NCBI RefSeq assembly: GCF_004363215.1
Contig: NZ_SNYS01000008.1
Coordinates: 174,556 to 238,555 of the forward strand
Length of the DNA stretch: 64,000 nt
Source: Methanimicrococcus blatticola
Lineage (GTDB): Archaea; Halobacteriota; Methanosarcinia; Methanosarcinales; Methanosarcinaceae
Direction: 5' to 3'
The notes below the pieces were generated by a model, which saw nothing but the letters and a program-made list of their open reading frames with translations, was not told the DNA's origin and did not search any database. The translations under genes and the position numbers were made by a program. Positions 1-9,090 of this stretch are shown in pieces. How positions within the stretch are numbered: position 1 is the stretch's first letter; each line of letters begins with the position of its first letter.

Positions 1-2
1 TT

Positions 3-398
3 CCGCTCAAGGAAGTTTTGGTTCAATCCGCTGTTGCCGCGGCGTTTGAAGATCCGCGCTTCTTCCCGATTGAAAAAAAGGATTTCGCGAAAACAACAGT
101 TGAAGTGACAACGCTCACGCTTCCGGAACTCTTAGAAGGTGCGTTTACAAAATATTCGTCTTTGATTGAAATCGGAAAACACGGTCTTATGGCTGAATAC
201 GGTGAACATCGCGGTCTTTTGCTGCCGCAGGTCGCGGTTGAGCAAGGCTGGGACGCGATTGAATTCCTCTGCCAGACTTGCGTAAAAGCGGAACTGACGC
301 CGATGATGTGGAAATACGGTGCGAAAGTTTATCGTTTTGAAGGTCAAATTTATCGGGAGACCGAGCCCGGCGGATCAATTGTTGAAGGGGAAGACTAA
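3..398 (+). CDS. AMMECR1 domain protein, 5' end outside the window
   Basis: The reading frame is open from base 3, so the N-terminal part lies before the window; a TTG at 18 is internal. The visible 131 or so residues contain the family's [16 protein letters not shown] segment and the [22 protein letters not shown] core, which match the AMMECR1 (PF01871) family. These are small conserved proteins of archaea and eukaryotes whose biochemical role is not settled; in archaea they often neighbour MEMO and radical SAM genes, none of which can be seen here. The gene ends 26 bases before the Fic gene on the same strand. Family assignment is secure; function is not. Confidence 0.85.
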   Translation, partial: PLKEVLVQSAVAAAFEDPRFFPIEKKDFAKTTVEVTTLTLPELLEGAFTKYSSLIEIGKHGLMAEYGEHRGLLLPQVAVEQGWDAIEFLCQTCVKAELTPMMWKYGAKVYRFEGQIYRETEPGGSIVEGED

Positions 399-424
399 TT
401 CTTTCCAAAAGAGTCGGAGACATA

Positions 425-1039
425 TTGAAAATGGCGGTTCTTAAAAATAAACTCGGAATTACAGATCAGACAGAACTGAACCGTGAAGAAGAACGCATAA
501 GTAAAGCAAATGCCAAGCGGCTTTATGACAGCGGTGATATTTCCAAAATTGAAATCGGAACTTTTGCAGGTCTTAAACAAATTCATAAGTATTTATTCGG
601 AGATATTTATGATTTCGCAGGCTCTATCCGTGATGTAAATATCTCAAAAGGAAATTTCAGGTTTGCTCCTTTAATGTATTTGGAACATTCTTTGGCGTAT
701 ATTGATAAAATGCCGCAAAGTACGTTTGATGAAATTATTGAAAAATATATTGAAATGAATGTTGCACACCCGTTTCGGGAAGGGAACGGACGGTCAATGC
801 GCATTTGGTTGGATCTGATCCTGAAAAATGAACTCTTTAAAGTCATTGATTGGAATATGGTTGATAAAAATGATTACTTGTCAGCGATGGAACGGAGTCC
901 TATAAAAGATATTGAAATTAAAGTGTTGCTGAAAAATGCCTTAACTGAAAAAATCAATGACCGTGAATTATTTATGAAAGGCATAGACGTAAGTTACTAT
1001 TACGAAGGGTATTCCGAATTTAAAACCGAAGAATTGTAA
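425..1039 (+). CDS. Fic family protein, class III type (probable AMPylator with C-terminal inhibitory helix)
   Basis: This 204-residue protein has the Fic active-site motif HPFREGNGR at residues 115-123, with the catalytic His115 and the anion-hole GNGR. Fic enzymes usually transfer AMP from ATP to a target protein. The C-terminus carries S190-YYY-E194-G195, matching the autoinhibitory [S/T]xxxE[G/N] helix of single-domain class III Fic proteins such as Neisseria NmFic, so no separate antitoxin is expected. The chosen start is TTG 425, six bases after GGAGA; ATG 431 is an alternative. It is close to bacterial proteins in this core region and is followed by a tRNA-like scrap, so horizontal acquisition is plausible. 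Targets cannot be inferred. Confidence 0.88.
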   Translation: MKMAVLKNKLGITDQTELNREEERISKANAKRLYDSGDISKIEIGTFAGLKQIHKYLFGDIYDFAGSIRDVNISKGNFRFAPLMYLEHSLAYIDKMPQSTFDEIIEKYIEMNVAHPFREGNGRSMRIWLDLILKNELFKVIDWNMVDKNDYLSAMERSPIKDIEIKVLLKNALTEKINDRELFMKGIDVSYYYEGYSEFKTEEL

Positions 1040-1040
1040 T

Positions 1041-1080
1041 GGAAAACGCGGGTTCGAATCTATTGTTCTCTCCGCTGAAA
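1041..1080 (+). other. tRNA 3'-end-like scrap
   Basis: Just after the Fic stop codon the sequence gggttcgaatc looks like a tRNA T-loop, followed by about 20 bases of acceptor-like length. The T-stem does not pair beyond one G-C, so this is not a working tRNA. It may be a decayed integration site left by the element that brought the Fic gene, or chance. Confidence 0.25.
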
Positions 1081-1190
1081 TCCTTTTTTGTTATTAATTT
1101 TTTATTTTTATTATTTAATTTCTCATTTTTTATTCTATTTTTCTTATTGTTTTTTTTATTTTATCATTTATTTTTTTTATTTTTATTATC

Positions 1191-1616
1191 TCAATTTTTA
1201 ATTCCCTGAGCAACGCCTTCAGGAATCATGTGTTCGGCGAGTTTTGCTTTTTTATCTTCGGGAATCGGGGTTGTCACGCCTGCTTTGAAATCGTAATGGA
1301 CGACAACGGCTCTTCCGTATGTGCATAAACGTCCTCCCTGCCAGGCTTCGTGGTAAATTGTAAATGATTTTGTGCCGATTTTTTCAATGTATGTTCTCAG
1401 CTCAACATCGAATTCAAAGAACATTTCGCCGACAAAATTGAAATCGGTGTACGCCATGATAAGCGGCCAAACATCGTGTGATAAATTCAAATTCGGTTCG
1501 AAAATACGGAAAACAGGATTTCTCGCCATTTCAAACCAACGTGCGAGGACCGTATTATTGATGTGGCCAAGGCCGTCCACTTCTCCGAAACTGGGGGTAA
1601 CCGTTGCAGTAAACAT
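1191..1616 (-). CDS. acyl-CoA thioesterase-like hotdog protein
   Basis: The 141-residue protein fits the 4-hydroxybenzoyl-CoA/YbgC thioesterase family. It opens with the characteristic VDGLGHINNTVLARWFE segment, where the family's catalytic acid and substrate-binding region lie, followed by the FVGEMFFEFDVELRTYIEKIG and YGRAVVVHYD strands of the hotdog fold. The expected activity is hydrolysis of a short or aromatic acyl-CoA in the cytoplasm; the substrate cannot be read from the sequence. It is divergent from the leuA/cimA gene, with a 212-base shared promoter region. A T-rich stretch (1081-1190) between it and the Fic gene probably ends transcription from both sides. Confidence 0.75.
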   Translation of the reverse strand: MFTATVTPSFGEVDGLGHINNTVLARWFEMARNPVFRIFEPNLNLSHDVWPLIMAYTDFNFVGEMFFEFDVELRTYIEKIGTKSFTIYHEAWQGGRLCTYGRAVVVHYDFKAGVTTPIPEDKKAKLAEHMIPEGVAQGIKN

Positions 1617-1828
1617 GTTTCTTTCTAATTCTGTAGAATCTATTTAAACCTATCATATTTTATACGGTTTTTATTATTGATTTTGTGCGATTTAATATCA
1701 TGATAAACAATGACAAATGCATGAAAACATATTTAACCCATAAATGAATTTTCAATTCTGCTCTGGTTTTTCGGCTGATTCTAAAAACAGCAATGAAAGG
1801 CCTGTTGTATCAACTATAAAAAGAAGGG

Positions 1829-3325
1829 ATTATATTATTCGAAAACCTGCGTTTCCTTGATACAACGCTTCGTGACGGTGAACAAACTCCGGGCGTGGCG
1901 TTGAGTACAGATGACAAACTGAAAATAGCGACAGCTTTGGATGACTTAGGCGTTCACGTAATTGAAGCGGGATCCGCAGTCACATCCGAAGGCGAGCGCG
2001 CAGCCATTAAAGCGGTTGCCGATCTCGGGCTGGATGCAGAAATTTGCAGCTATTGCCGGATGCGCACATCAGACATTGATTTAGCTCTTGAATGTGACGT
2101 TGATTCGGTTCATCTTGTCGTTCCGTCTTCTAATCTTCATATTGAAACAAAATTGAAGAAAGACATTCGCAATCAACAGGACAAAGAAGATGTTCTGATG
2201 ATGGCCGGTGAGGTGGCGGAATATGCAAAATCTCACGGCTTAATTGTCGAATTCAGTGCTGAAGACGCCTCTCGGGCCGATTTTAAATTTTTAAAAGACC
2301 TTTATGCAAGCGGTGTCGCGCACGGCGCAGACCGGCTCTGCTACTGTGATACGGTCGGAATGCTGACACCTGAGAAGACTTTCAATATTTTCTCGGAACT
2401 CGCATTTGTTGCGGGCGCGCCTGTCAGTATTCACTGCCACAATGATTTCGGGTTGGCAGTGGCGAATACAGTTGCCGCCTTCCGGGCCGGCGCCGCAGAA
2501 GGACACATGACAATTAACGGCATCGGTGAGCGCAGCGGAAATGCCGCGCTGGAAGAAGTTATTGTTCAGCTGGAACATCTTTACGGTGTGAACACGGGCA
2601 TTAAAACCGAAAATCTGTATAAGGTTTCCAGATTGGTCAGCCGGTTGACAAACATTCCGGTTGCGCCGAACAAAGCGCTTGTCGGCGGCAATTCATTTAC
2701 GCATGAAGCCGGCATCCATGTTCACGATCTTGTGAAAAATACGGCATCGTATGAGCCGATTTCACCGGAATTTGTCGGCAGAACCCGCCGCGTTGTTCTC
2801 GGAAAACATGCCGGGGCCAGTTCCATTGAGCTTGCGTTGACTGAGCTTCATTTGGATGCTAATCCGGCGCAGAAACAGGAAATTTTTAAGCGCGTCAAAG
2901 AACTCGGAGACAACGGTCTTCATGTGACGGACGCCGATTTACAAACAATTGCCGAATCTGTTTTGGAAATTCACTGTGAGCCGACGGTTAAATTAAAATC
3001 GTTCACGGCGGTTTCCGGACGGCCTGCCATTCCGATGGCTTCCGTTATTTTGGAAGTTAACGGCAATGAAGCCGTTTGTGTTGACACGGGCGACGGTCCG
3101 GTTGACGCGGCGATTCGTGCGATTCAGCGCGCGGTTGCGTCGGTCGGTGATATTATTTTAGAAGAATATCACGTCGATTCAATTACGGGCGGAACGGGTG
3201 CTTTGGTTGAAGTCACAGTAAAGATGTCCAAAGACGGTAAATCCATTACCGCCCGCGGCGCTCGAACCGACATCATTGAAGCATCGGTTGAAGCGGTTAT
3301 TAACGGCATGAACCGGCTCGTTTGA
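1829..3325 (+). CDS. leuA/cimA: 2-isopropylmalate / (R)-citramalate synthase family enzyme
   Basis: The enzyme condenses acetyl-CoA with a 2-oxo acid to begin leucine or isoleucine synthesis. The catalytic segment RFLDTTLRDGEQTPG lies at the extreme N-terminus, the metal-binding HCHNDFGLAVANT loop is central, and a C-terminal LeuA dimer/allosteric domain ends in VEAVINGMNRL. The first in-frame ATG/GTG/TTG is GTG 1895, but starting there would delete the catalytic motif. The frame is open only back to a TAA at 1817, and the codons between are ATT 1829, ATA 1832, TTA 1835 and CTG 1847, just after a GAAGGG ribosome site. I place the start at 1829-1832, so it is non-canonical or an ATG has been lost. 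LeuA and CimA cannot be separated by eye; the ilvBNC neighbours fit either. Confidence 0.85.
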   Translation: MILFENLRFLDTTLRDGEQTPGVALSTDDKLKIATALDDLGVHVIEAGSAVTSEGERAAIKAVADLGLDAEICSYCRMRTSDIDLALECDVDSVHLVVPSSNLHIETKLKKDIRNQQDKEDVLMMAGEVAEYAKSHGLIVEFSAEDASRADFKFLKDLYASGVAHGADRLCYCDTVGMLTPEKTFNIFSELAFVAGAPVSIHCHNDFGLAVANTVAAFRAGAAEGHMTINGIGERSGNAALEEVIVQLEHLYGVNTGIKTENLYKVSRLVSRLTNIPVAPNKALVGGNSFTHEAGIHVHDLVKNTASYEPISPEFVGRTRRVVLGKHAGASSIELALTELHLDANPAQKQEIFKRVKELGDNGLHVTDADLQTIAESVLEIHCEPTVKLKSFTAVSGRPAIPMASVILEVNGNEAVCVDTGDGPVDAAIRAIQRAVASVGDIILEEYHVDSITGGTGALVEVTVKMSKDGKSITARGARTDIIEASVEAVINGMNRLV

Positions 3326-3621
3326 GTCGGCCGTTTTAAGCGCGGAATCCGGTTCAAATTTAAAGCCGCTTCTTTGAGGCGGTTTTCATCTTTTGAATCG
3401 GGCAGCTTTTTTGATTTTTCAAGTCTCTAAAGTTCATTTTTCCGCGTTCTTAAAACAATCATTAAATATCATGCCTTAATATTCTGTCAAGAAAATTAAA
3501 TGCCGTTTCCTTAAAATCGGCAGAAATAATAAACAAACAATAAATTGCAAAAATTCGTTCAATCAAGAACATCAGAAAGAATCAGGCCGGGTTTCCGGCT
3601 GAAAAGGAGATGCTGTTTTAA

Positions 3622-5334
3622 ATGACAAAAAATTCTGCGGAGCAGATGAACGGCGCCAAAGCGTTCATCGAATCTCTCAAAAAGGAAGGTGTGGACACTA
3701 TATTCGGGTATCCGGGCGGTGTTTTACTTCACATCTACGATGAGATTTACGATTGTGATTTGCGCCACATCCTTGTTCGTCACGAACAGGCGGCAGCGCA
3801 CGCTGCTGACGGTTATGCCCGCGCAACAGGTAAAACAGGCGTCTGTCTCGCAACATCCGGGCCGGGCGCCACGAATTTGGTTACCGGTATTGCAACCGCG
3901 CACATGGATTCCGTTCCGATGGTCGCGTTTACCGGGCAAGTGACAAGCACTTTAATCGGAAACGACGCGTTCCAAGAGGCAAATATTACAGGAATCACAC
4001 TTCCGATTACAAAGCACAATTATCTCGTTCAGAAAGCGGAAGATATCCCGAAAAGCATTAAGGAAGCTTTCTATGTCGCTTCAACCGGCCGCCCCGGTCC
4101 GGTTCTTGTTGATATCACAAAAGATGCGACCATCAACGAGTTGAAATTTTCTTATCCCGACAAGGTGGAGATGCGCAGCTATAAGCCGACTGTTAAGGGA
4201 AATGCCAAACAGATTCAAAATGCGGCTGCAATGATCGCCAAAGCCAAGAAACCTGTGATTTATGCAGGCGGCGGCGTGATTGCTGCAAACGCATCCTCCG
4301 AATTATACAAATTAGCGGAACTCATCAACGCGCCCGTTACGACGACTTTGATGGGATTGGGCGCGTTTCCGATGGACCATCCGCTCTTTATCGGTATGCC
4401 CGGTATGCACGGCACAAAATACGCGAACTTCAGCATTCAGGATTCCGACTTGCTTATCGCCGTCGGTGCTCGCTTTGATGACCGCGTGACCAGTAAAATT
4501 TCATCGTTTGCCGCCGGCGCAAAAATCATTCATATTGATATCGATCCCGCCGAAATTTCAAAGAACGTGGCGGTTGACTTGCCGATTGTCGGCGACGCAG
4601 GGTCTGTTTTGGCGGAATTGATTCCGGCCGTTTCGGAAAAAATAGTCGCGGGCAAGACAACGGATTGGATTAAACGTGTCGACCAGTGGAAAAAAGAGTA
4701 TCCGCTCGCTTACAAGGACGACGGCTCAACCATTAAGCCGCAGTTTGTGATTGAAACACTCTGTGAAGTCGCTCCCGATGCGATTGTCGCAACAGAAGTC
4801 GGACAGCACCAGATGTGGACAGCGCATTATTTCAAGTTTAAGCAGCCGCGCAAATTCATTTCATCCGGCGGTCTCGGAACAATGGGCTACGGTCTTCCGG
4901 CAGCGATGGGCGCAAAAGTCGGTTGTCCCGACCAAATCGTTTTCGATGTTGCCGGTGACGGATCTTTCCAAATGAATTCTCAGGAACTCGCAACGCTTGT
5001 CGCCAACGATATTCCGGTGATTTCCGTGATTTTAAACAACGGTTACCTTGGAATGGTTCGCCAGTGGCAGGAACTCTTCTATGACTGCCATTATTCCCAC
5101 ACCGATATCATTGACAGCGTTGACTTCGTCAAACTCGCCGAAGCTTACGGCGCGCTCGGTATTCGCGTTGAGAAGAAATCCGAACTCAAAGAAGCGGTTC
5201 AAACGGCCATTAAATCAGGCCGCCCGTCAGTTATTGACGTTCGCGTTGACCGCGGTGAAAATGTGTTCCCGATGGTTCCGGCAGGTGCATCCATCAATGA
5301 ATTGATTGATGAAAGAAAATACGGAGGCATCTGA
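3622..5334 (+). CDS. ilvB: acetolactate synthase large (catalytic) subunit
   Basis: This 570-residue ThDP enzyme joins two pyruvates to acetolactate, or pyruvate and 2-oxobutyrate to acetohydroxybutyrate, in valine, leucine and isoleucine synthesis. The N-terminal PYR domain has GYPGG and the catalytic-glutamate segment [18 protein letters not shown]. The middle FAD domain includes [12 protein letters not shown]. The C-terminal ThDP/Mg site is the GDGSF...NN pattern at [11 protein letters not shown] and [12 protein letters not shown] 3622 follows AAGGAGATG at a normal distance. The 296-base upstream gap suggests its own promoter. The stop precedes ilvN by one base, so the two subunits are translated as a pair. 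Confidence 0.97.
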   Translation: MTKNSAEQMNGAKAFIESLKKEGVDTIFGYPGGVLLHIYDEIYDCDLRHILVRHEQAAAHAADGYARATGKTGVCLATSGPGATNLVTGIATAHMDSVPMVAFTGQVTSTLIGNDAFQEANITGITLPITKHNYLVQKAEDIPKSIKEAFYVASTGRPGPVLVDITKDATINELKFSYPDKVEMRSYKPTVKGNAKQIQNAAAMIAKAKKPVIYAGGGVIAANASSELYKLAELINAPVTTTLMGLGAFPMDHPLFIGMPGMHGTKYANFSIQDSDLLIAVGARFDDRVTSKISSFAAGAKIIHIDIDPAEISKNVAVDLPIVGDAGSVLAELIPAVSEKIVAGKTTDWIKRVDQWKKEYPLAYKDDGSTIKPQFVIETLCEVAPDAIVATEVGQHQMWTAHYFKFKQPRKFISSGGLGTMGYGLPAAMGAKVGCPDQIVFDVAGDGSFQMNSQELATLVANDIPVISVILNNGYLGMVRQWQELFYDCHYSHTDIIDSVDFVKLAEAYGALGIRVEKKSELKEAVQTAIKSGRPSVIDVRVDRGENVFPMVPAGASINELIDERKYGGI

Positions 5335-5335
5335 A

Positions 5336-5839
5336 ATGACGGACATGCAATATCATACGCTTTCCATTTTGGTTGAAAACAATTCCGGTGTTCTGACGCG
5401 TGTTGCCGCTCTTTTCGCGCGCCGCGGGTACAATATTGACAGTTTGGCTGTCGGTATGACAGAAGATCCGGATGTTTCCAGAATGACGATTGTCGTTCAC
5501 GGTGACGATGCCGTTATCGAACAAGTGATTAAGCAGCTTTACAAGCTGATTGAAGTCATTAAAGTCGTCGACTTGAGCAAAGAAGAATACGTTGACCGCG
5601 AGCTTGCGTTGATTAAAGTCGCGACAACATCTGAAACCCGCGCCGAGATTTTACAAATAGTTGAAATTTTCCGCGCGAAAGTGATTGATGTCGGCTCTAA
5701 CACAATGGTGATTGAAATCACAGGCGGCAGCGAAAAGATTTCCGCGATTGAAAAATTGCTCCGTCCGTTCGGCATTAAAGAATTGGCGCGTACCGGAAAA
5801 GTCGGGCTTTTGCGCGGCTCCAAGGACACAGCCAAATAA
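5336..5839 (+). CDS. ilvN: acetolactate synthase small (regulatory) subunit
   Basis: A 167-residue ACT-domain protein that binds and regulates IlvB, usually giving valine feedback inhibition. The N-terminal ACT domain runs from YHTLSILVENNSGVLTRVA through RRGYNIDSLAVG, and the C-terminal small-subunit domain contains the TGGSEKISAIEKLLRPFGI segment. The start is ATG 5336, with GGAGG at 5323-5327 inside the end of ilvB; a longer frame from 5306 would read back into ilvB and lacks a site. The one-base gap to ilvB indicates translational coupling. Confidence 0.96.
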   Translation: MTDMQYHTLSILVENNSGVLTRVAALFARRGYNIDSLAVGMTEDPDVSRMTIVVHGDDAVIEQVIKQLYKLIEVIKVVDLSKEEYVDRELALIKVATTSETRAEILQIVEIFRAKVIDVGSNTMVIEITGGSEKISAIEKLLRPFGIKELARTGKVGLLRGSKDTAK

Positions 5840-6003
5840 AAATAACGAAAAACAATTTGAAAAACAATTTGAAAATAATTCAAAAATAATTCGAAAAATG
5901 AATCGAAAACTTAATGAGTTTTCATCATTTTTCTTTTCTATTTATATTTGAAATTTCATTTTTTTGATTTCATTTTATTATTCATTAACAGGAGTCATAA
6001 ATT

Positions 6004-7011
6004 ATGGCACAAATGTACTACGACAAAGATGCAGATTTGAATGTATTGAAGGGAAAAACAATTGCCGTCATCGGCTATGGAAGCCAGGGCCACGCTCAGG
6101 CAATGAATTTGAAAGATTCCGGCCTCGACGTGATTGTCGGTTTAAGAAAAGGCGGCCGCAGCTGGAAAAAAGCTGAAGCCGACGGCATGAAAGTCATGGA
6201 AGTTCCGGACGCTGTTAAATCTGCGGATGTCGTTCACGTTTTGGCACCCGATGAAGCGCAGTCCAAACTTTATTACGCTGAAATCGAGCCGAACTTAAAA
6301 CAGGGTGCAGCACTTTCTTTCTCCCACGGCTTTAATGTTCACTATAACCAGATTACGCCGCGCGATGATTTGGATGTCTTTTTGGTTGCTCCGAAAAGCC
6401 CCGGCCATATTGTGAGAAGAACATTCTCAGAAGGCATCGGCGTTCCCGGGTTGGTTGCTGTTTATCAGGACAAAAGCGGCAACGCTAAGAAGATCGGCCT
6501 CGCATTCGCCAAAGGTGTCGGCTGTACACGTGCCGGTGTCTATGAAACCACTTTCAGAGAGGAAACTGAAACCGATTTGTTCGGCGAACAGGTTGATTTG
6601 TGCGGCGGCGCTGCCAGTTTAATGAAAGCGGCTTTTGATATTTTGGTTGAAGCCGGTTACCAGCCCGAAATGGCTTACTTTGAAACTGTTCACGAATTGA
6701 AATTAATTGTTGATCTCATTCACGAAGGCGGTCTTGAAAAAATGTGGTACTCCGTTTCCAACACCGCAGAATACGGCGGCATGACAGTCGGTCCGCGCGT
6801 GATTAACGCTGAATCCGAAGACGCGATGTATGAAGCACTCGCCCGCATCCAAAACGGCGAATTCGCCAAAGAATTCATTTTGGAAGGCATGCTCAACCAC
6901 CCGGTTTTGAAAGCAATGGAACGCCACGAAAGCGAACTTGAAATCGAAATCGTCGGAAAAGAAATCCGCTCCAAGATTCCGTGGTTGAACAAAGGAATTG
7001 ACGACGACTGA
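6004..7011 (+). CDS. ilvC: ketol-acid reductoisomerase
   Basis: The 335-residue class I enzyme converts acetolactate or acetohydroxybutyrate to the dihydroxy acid using NADPH and Mg. The Rossmann motif is [20 protein letters not shown], followed by a [12 protein letters not shown] loop whose Arg and Ser suit NADPH. The knotted C-terminal domain carries the metal and substrate acids at [13 protein letters not shown] and [18 protein letters not shown]. An AGGAG site precedes ATG 6004. The 164-base gap from ilvN has short AACAATTTG repeats and a possible TATA box (TATTTATATTTG, about 5939), so ilvC may also be transcribed separately. Confidence 0.97.
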   Translation: MAQMYYDKDADLNVLKGKTIAVIGYGSQGHAQAMNLKDSGLDVIVGLRKGGRSWKKAEADGMKVMEVPDAVKSADVVHVLAPDEAQSKLYYAEIEPNLKQGAALSFSHGFNVHYNQITPRDDLDVFLVAPKSPGHIVRRTFSEGIGVPGLVAVYQDKSGNAKKIGLAFAKGVGCTRAGVYETTFREETETDLFGEQVDLCGGAASLMKAAFDILVEAGYQPEMAYFETVHELKLIVDLIHEGGLEKMWYSVSNTAEYGGMTVGPRVINAESEDAMYEALARIQNGEFAKEFILEGMLNHPVLKAMERHESELEIEIVGKEIRSKIPWLNKGIDDD

Positions 7012-7036
7012 TTTCATATCAGTCTTTTCTTTTATT
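7007..7036 (+). terminator. intrinsic-type terminator after ilvC
   Basis: ACTGAT (7007-7012) and ATCAGT (7018-7023) form a hairpin that overlaps the ilvC stop codon and runs into a T-rich tail. Confidence 0.6.
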
Positions 7037-7079
7037 TTTTAAAAACGTGTTTTCATTCTTGTTTCTATTTTTTAAAGTT

Positions 7080-7335
7080 TGTGCGGCTCGCGCGTGCGGC
7101 GGCATTTGCTGAACGGAATCGGTAGGTAGCTGTAGCAAACTTGAACGGTAGGTAGCTGTAGCAAACTTGAATGGTAGATAGCTGTGGTAAACTTGGACGG
7201 TAGGTAAATGTGACACGTTCGCACAGCGAACGGATGTTATTAAAATGAGCTGATACATATGGAAATGGCAAGCAATAATCTGACTGAATATAAATGGCAA
7301 GCAATTATTAAAACGAATTTTGAATAATAAACGGC
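7080..7335 (+). repeat. dispersed structured element, copy A (partial, with internal tandem repeats)
   Basis: A non-coding stretch after ilvC. It starts with a GGCTCGCGCG motif seen in copies E, F and G. It then has four imperfect units of about 26 bases built on GGTAGGTAGCTGTAGCAAAC (about 7120-7212). Next comes the family's first hairpin, CGTTCGC (7216-7222) with GCGAACG (7226-7232), followed by ATGTTATTAAAA. Short GGCAAGCAA repeats follow to about 7345. The second and third hairpins of the family are missing. No convincing gene is present on either strand. Confidence 0.6.
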
Positions 7336-7459
7336 AAGCAAAAGACAATATTTTGTACTTGCCGCCATCTTTTTCTTTTATTACTTTCACCTCGTTCTAC
7401 ATCTTTATCTGTTTTTGATTGCTTCTTTATTTGCTCAGATTTTGAGCAGGATACAGTTT

Positions 7460-7888
7460 ATGGATTATTTAGAAAGCTATCGGAAAATCGTAAAAGGAAG
7501 CGGCGTTATTGCTTTAGCAACTTCTGTGAATGATATGCCCAATGTCAGAATCGTTAATTTCTGCTGTGACAAAGAAAACCCTTCCGTTCTTTATTTTTCA
7601 ACAGGAAACGACAATCCCAAAGTGATTGAGTTTAATGAAAACAACCGCGTTGCGTTTACGACAATCCCGACCGACTTGAACGATACGCCCCATATTCGCT
7701 CTCACAGCGCCGTTGTTCAAAAAAGTGACAAGACTTTAGATGATCTCAAAAATTTATTTTTGGAACATTCTCCGGGTCTTGCAGAAATGTTTGAAATGGC
7801 CGGCGCATATTTGTCCGTTTATGAAATCCATATAAAAGAAGCGACTGTTATTGCCGGTATGGAAGATATCGGAACTGTTTCATTTTAA
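7460..7888 (+). CDS. pyridoxamine 5'-phosphate oxidase-like FMN-binding protein
   Basis: This 142-residue protein resembles the split-barrel PNPOx-like family that binds FMN or another flavin. It has the family's opening (GSGVIALATSVNDMPNVRIVNF), a strand with VLYFSTGNDNPKVIEFNENNRVAF, and a C-terminal beta segment. The chosen start is ATG 7460; an upstream in-frame ATG at 7415 adds 15 residues of no family similarity. The next gene follows 36 bases downstream and may be cotranscribed. Probable role is redox chemistry in the cytoplasm; the substrate is unknown. Confidence 0.7.
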   Translation: MDYLESYRKIVKGSGVIALATSVNDMPNVRIVNFCCDKENPSVLYFSTGNDNPKVIEFNENNRVAFTTIPTDLNDTPHIRSHSAVVQKSDKTLDDLKNLFLEHSPGLAEMFEMAGAYLSVYEIHIKEATVIAGMEDIGTVSF

Positions 7889-7924
7889 GTATCAATTTTA
7901 ATGCAATAAAAAAGGTGAAAAACT

Positions 7925-8212
7925 ATGGAAAATCAAGAATTCCCTGAAAATATGACATTTTGTCAATGCTGCGCCATGCCGATGGATGAAGCAGGCGAAT
8001 TGAAAGGAACAGAAGCCGACGGCAGTAAAAGCGATGAATATTGTGTCTATTGCTACAAAGACGGCGTGTTCACGGCACCTGATGCGACTATGGAAGAAAT
8101 GATTGAATTTTGCGTTCCGCATATGGTTTCATGCAATGAAGGCATGACTGAAGAAACCGCCCGCGAAATGATGCAAAAATATTTTCCGGAATTAAAACGC
8201 TGGAAAAAATAA
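7925..8212 (+). CDS. small putative zinc-ribbon protein
   Basis: A 95-residue protein with cysteine pairs FCQCCAMPMD near residues 12-21 and YCVYCYKDG near 40-48, plus a later CVPHMVSC segment. This pattern matches the putative zinc-ribbon family (PF12674) found as short proteins in methanogens and anaerobic bacteria. The family has no established function. A GGTGA ribosome site precedes ATG 7925. It follows the flavin-binding gene closely and is followed by a perfect palindrome that probably ends the transcript. Confidence 0.75.
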   Translation: MENQEFPENMTFCQCCAMPMDEAGELKGTEADGSKSDEYCVYCYKDGVFTAPDATMEEMIEFCVPHMVSCNEGMTEETAREMMQKYFPELKRWKK

Positions 8213-8262
8213 ATTGAAAAAATAAATCGAAAATAAGTTGAAAAAAATTCAAAAAAATAAAG

Positions 8263-8284
8263 TGAAGATTGAATTCAATCTTCA
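8263..8284. terminator. bidirectional terminator palindrome
   Basis: A perfect 22-base palindrome (TGAAGATTGAA and its complement) between convergent genes, with T-rich DNA on both sides; it can end transcripts from either strand. Confidence 0.6.
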
Positions 8285-8317
8285 TTTGTCTTTGTTTCCA
8301 TCTCTATTCAATTTTTA

Positions 8318-8860
8318 TTAAATTAAAGCAAGCGGGATTGCAATAATCATAAAGAAAATAAAGGATAGGAGGACAAACAATAATCCGACCAAAATCGGAA
8401 GCAACAAAAATCCGATAATTTCCCAAACAGTCGGTTCTTTGTACGGCAATTCTCCTTTGTTTATTCTATCTGATTCCGTGTATGCGTCATACATGCCCCA
8501 CGCCCAAATGATAATGCCGGGGATGAGTAATAATAATGTTCCGAGCGGAACCGCAATCATAAAGCCGACACCTTTCCAGAAGCGACCGTTGTAAACCTGG
8601 CCGAGGCCGGGGATGAAAAATGATAAAATAAGCGCGAAAAATGTATTTTTCGATTGATCGACATTCCTCTGTTTACTGTTGGTGTAAACGTGTTCGGCAT
8701 GTACTTTTTCTTCGCTGTGCGTTCCGGATTCTTTTCTTGTTTCTTCTCGTCCTGTTTCATGCACTTCGCTTCGGCCGGGAATCGGCTTGCCGCAGTTGGA
8801 ACAGACAATTGCGTACTCTTTCAAAGGTTCGCCGCAATTTGAACAATAATTTGCTGCCAT
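8318..8860 (-). CDS. zinc-ribbon membrane protein with TM2-like domain
   Basis: The 180-residue protein begins with a zinc ribbon (YCSNCGEPL then VCSNCGKPI, two CxxC pairs), then has an acidic and polar linker to about residue 70. A TM2-like membrane domain follows, with the signature FFIPGLGQVYNGRFWKGVGF, a second hydrophobic segment, and YDAYTESDRIN. A last strong transmembrane stretch ends the protein. The function of this architecture is not known; it is often a membrane sensor or scaffold. It is a paralog of the gene at 10510-11199, and the pair flank the nitroreductase and two dispersed elements. Confidence 0.7.
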   Translation of the reverse strand: MAANYCSNCGEPLKEYAIVCSNCGKPIPGRSEVHETGREETRKESGTHSEEKVHAEHVYTNSKQRNVDQSKNTFFALILSFFIPGLGQVYNGRFWKGVGFMIAVPLGTLLLLIPGIIIWAWGMYDAYTESDRINKGELPYKEPTVWEIIGFLLLPILVGLLFVLLSFIFFMIIAIPLALI

Positions 8861-8995
8861 ATTTCTCTCTCTTATTTTTTAATGCCAATCGTTTTGTCCC
8901 TTTAACCCTTGTCGGTTATTTATTTCTCAAAATTATAAATACTATTCTGAAATAAAATCAACAATTATTTTTAGATTCAGTTTATGTTTAATTTC

Positions 8996-9065
8996 ATTCA
9001 TGTTTACCAATTCATGTTTACCAATTCATGTTATTCAATTCATGTTATTCAATTCATGTTTAATT
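8996..9065 (+). repeat. five tandem 14-bp repeats upstream of nitroreductase gene
   Basis: The unit ATTCATGTTTACCA occurs at 8996 and 9010, a variant ATTCATGTTATTCA at 9024 and 9038, and a last variant at 9052, all in phase. The array ends 25 bases before the nitroreductase start, where a core promoter would be expected, so it could hold regulator sites, or be simple slippage. Confidence 0.75.
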
Positions 9066-9090
9066 CTATTTAATGTAAAATGTGATTTCT

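Noticed and set aside
1794..1820. Eight-codon leader peptide (MKGLLYQL) before leuA/cimA as an attenuator
   Set aside because: No ribosome site and no terminator/antiterminator pair could be seen; such short frames arise by chance.
1895..1897. GTG as the start of leuA/cimA
   Set aside because: It would remove the catalytic DTTLRDGEQ segment that is encoded in frame just upstream.
7019..7390. Minus-strand frame of 123 codons after ilvC
   Set aside because: It reads through the tandem repeats and hairpin of dispersed element A; low-complexity product, no support.
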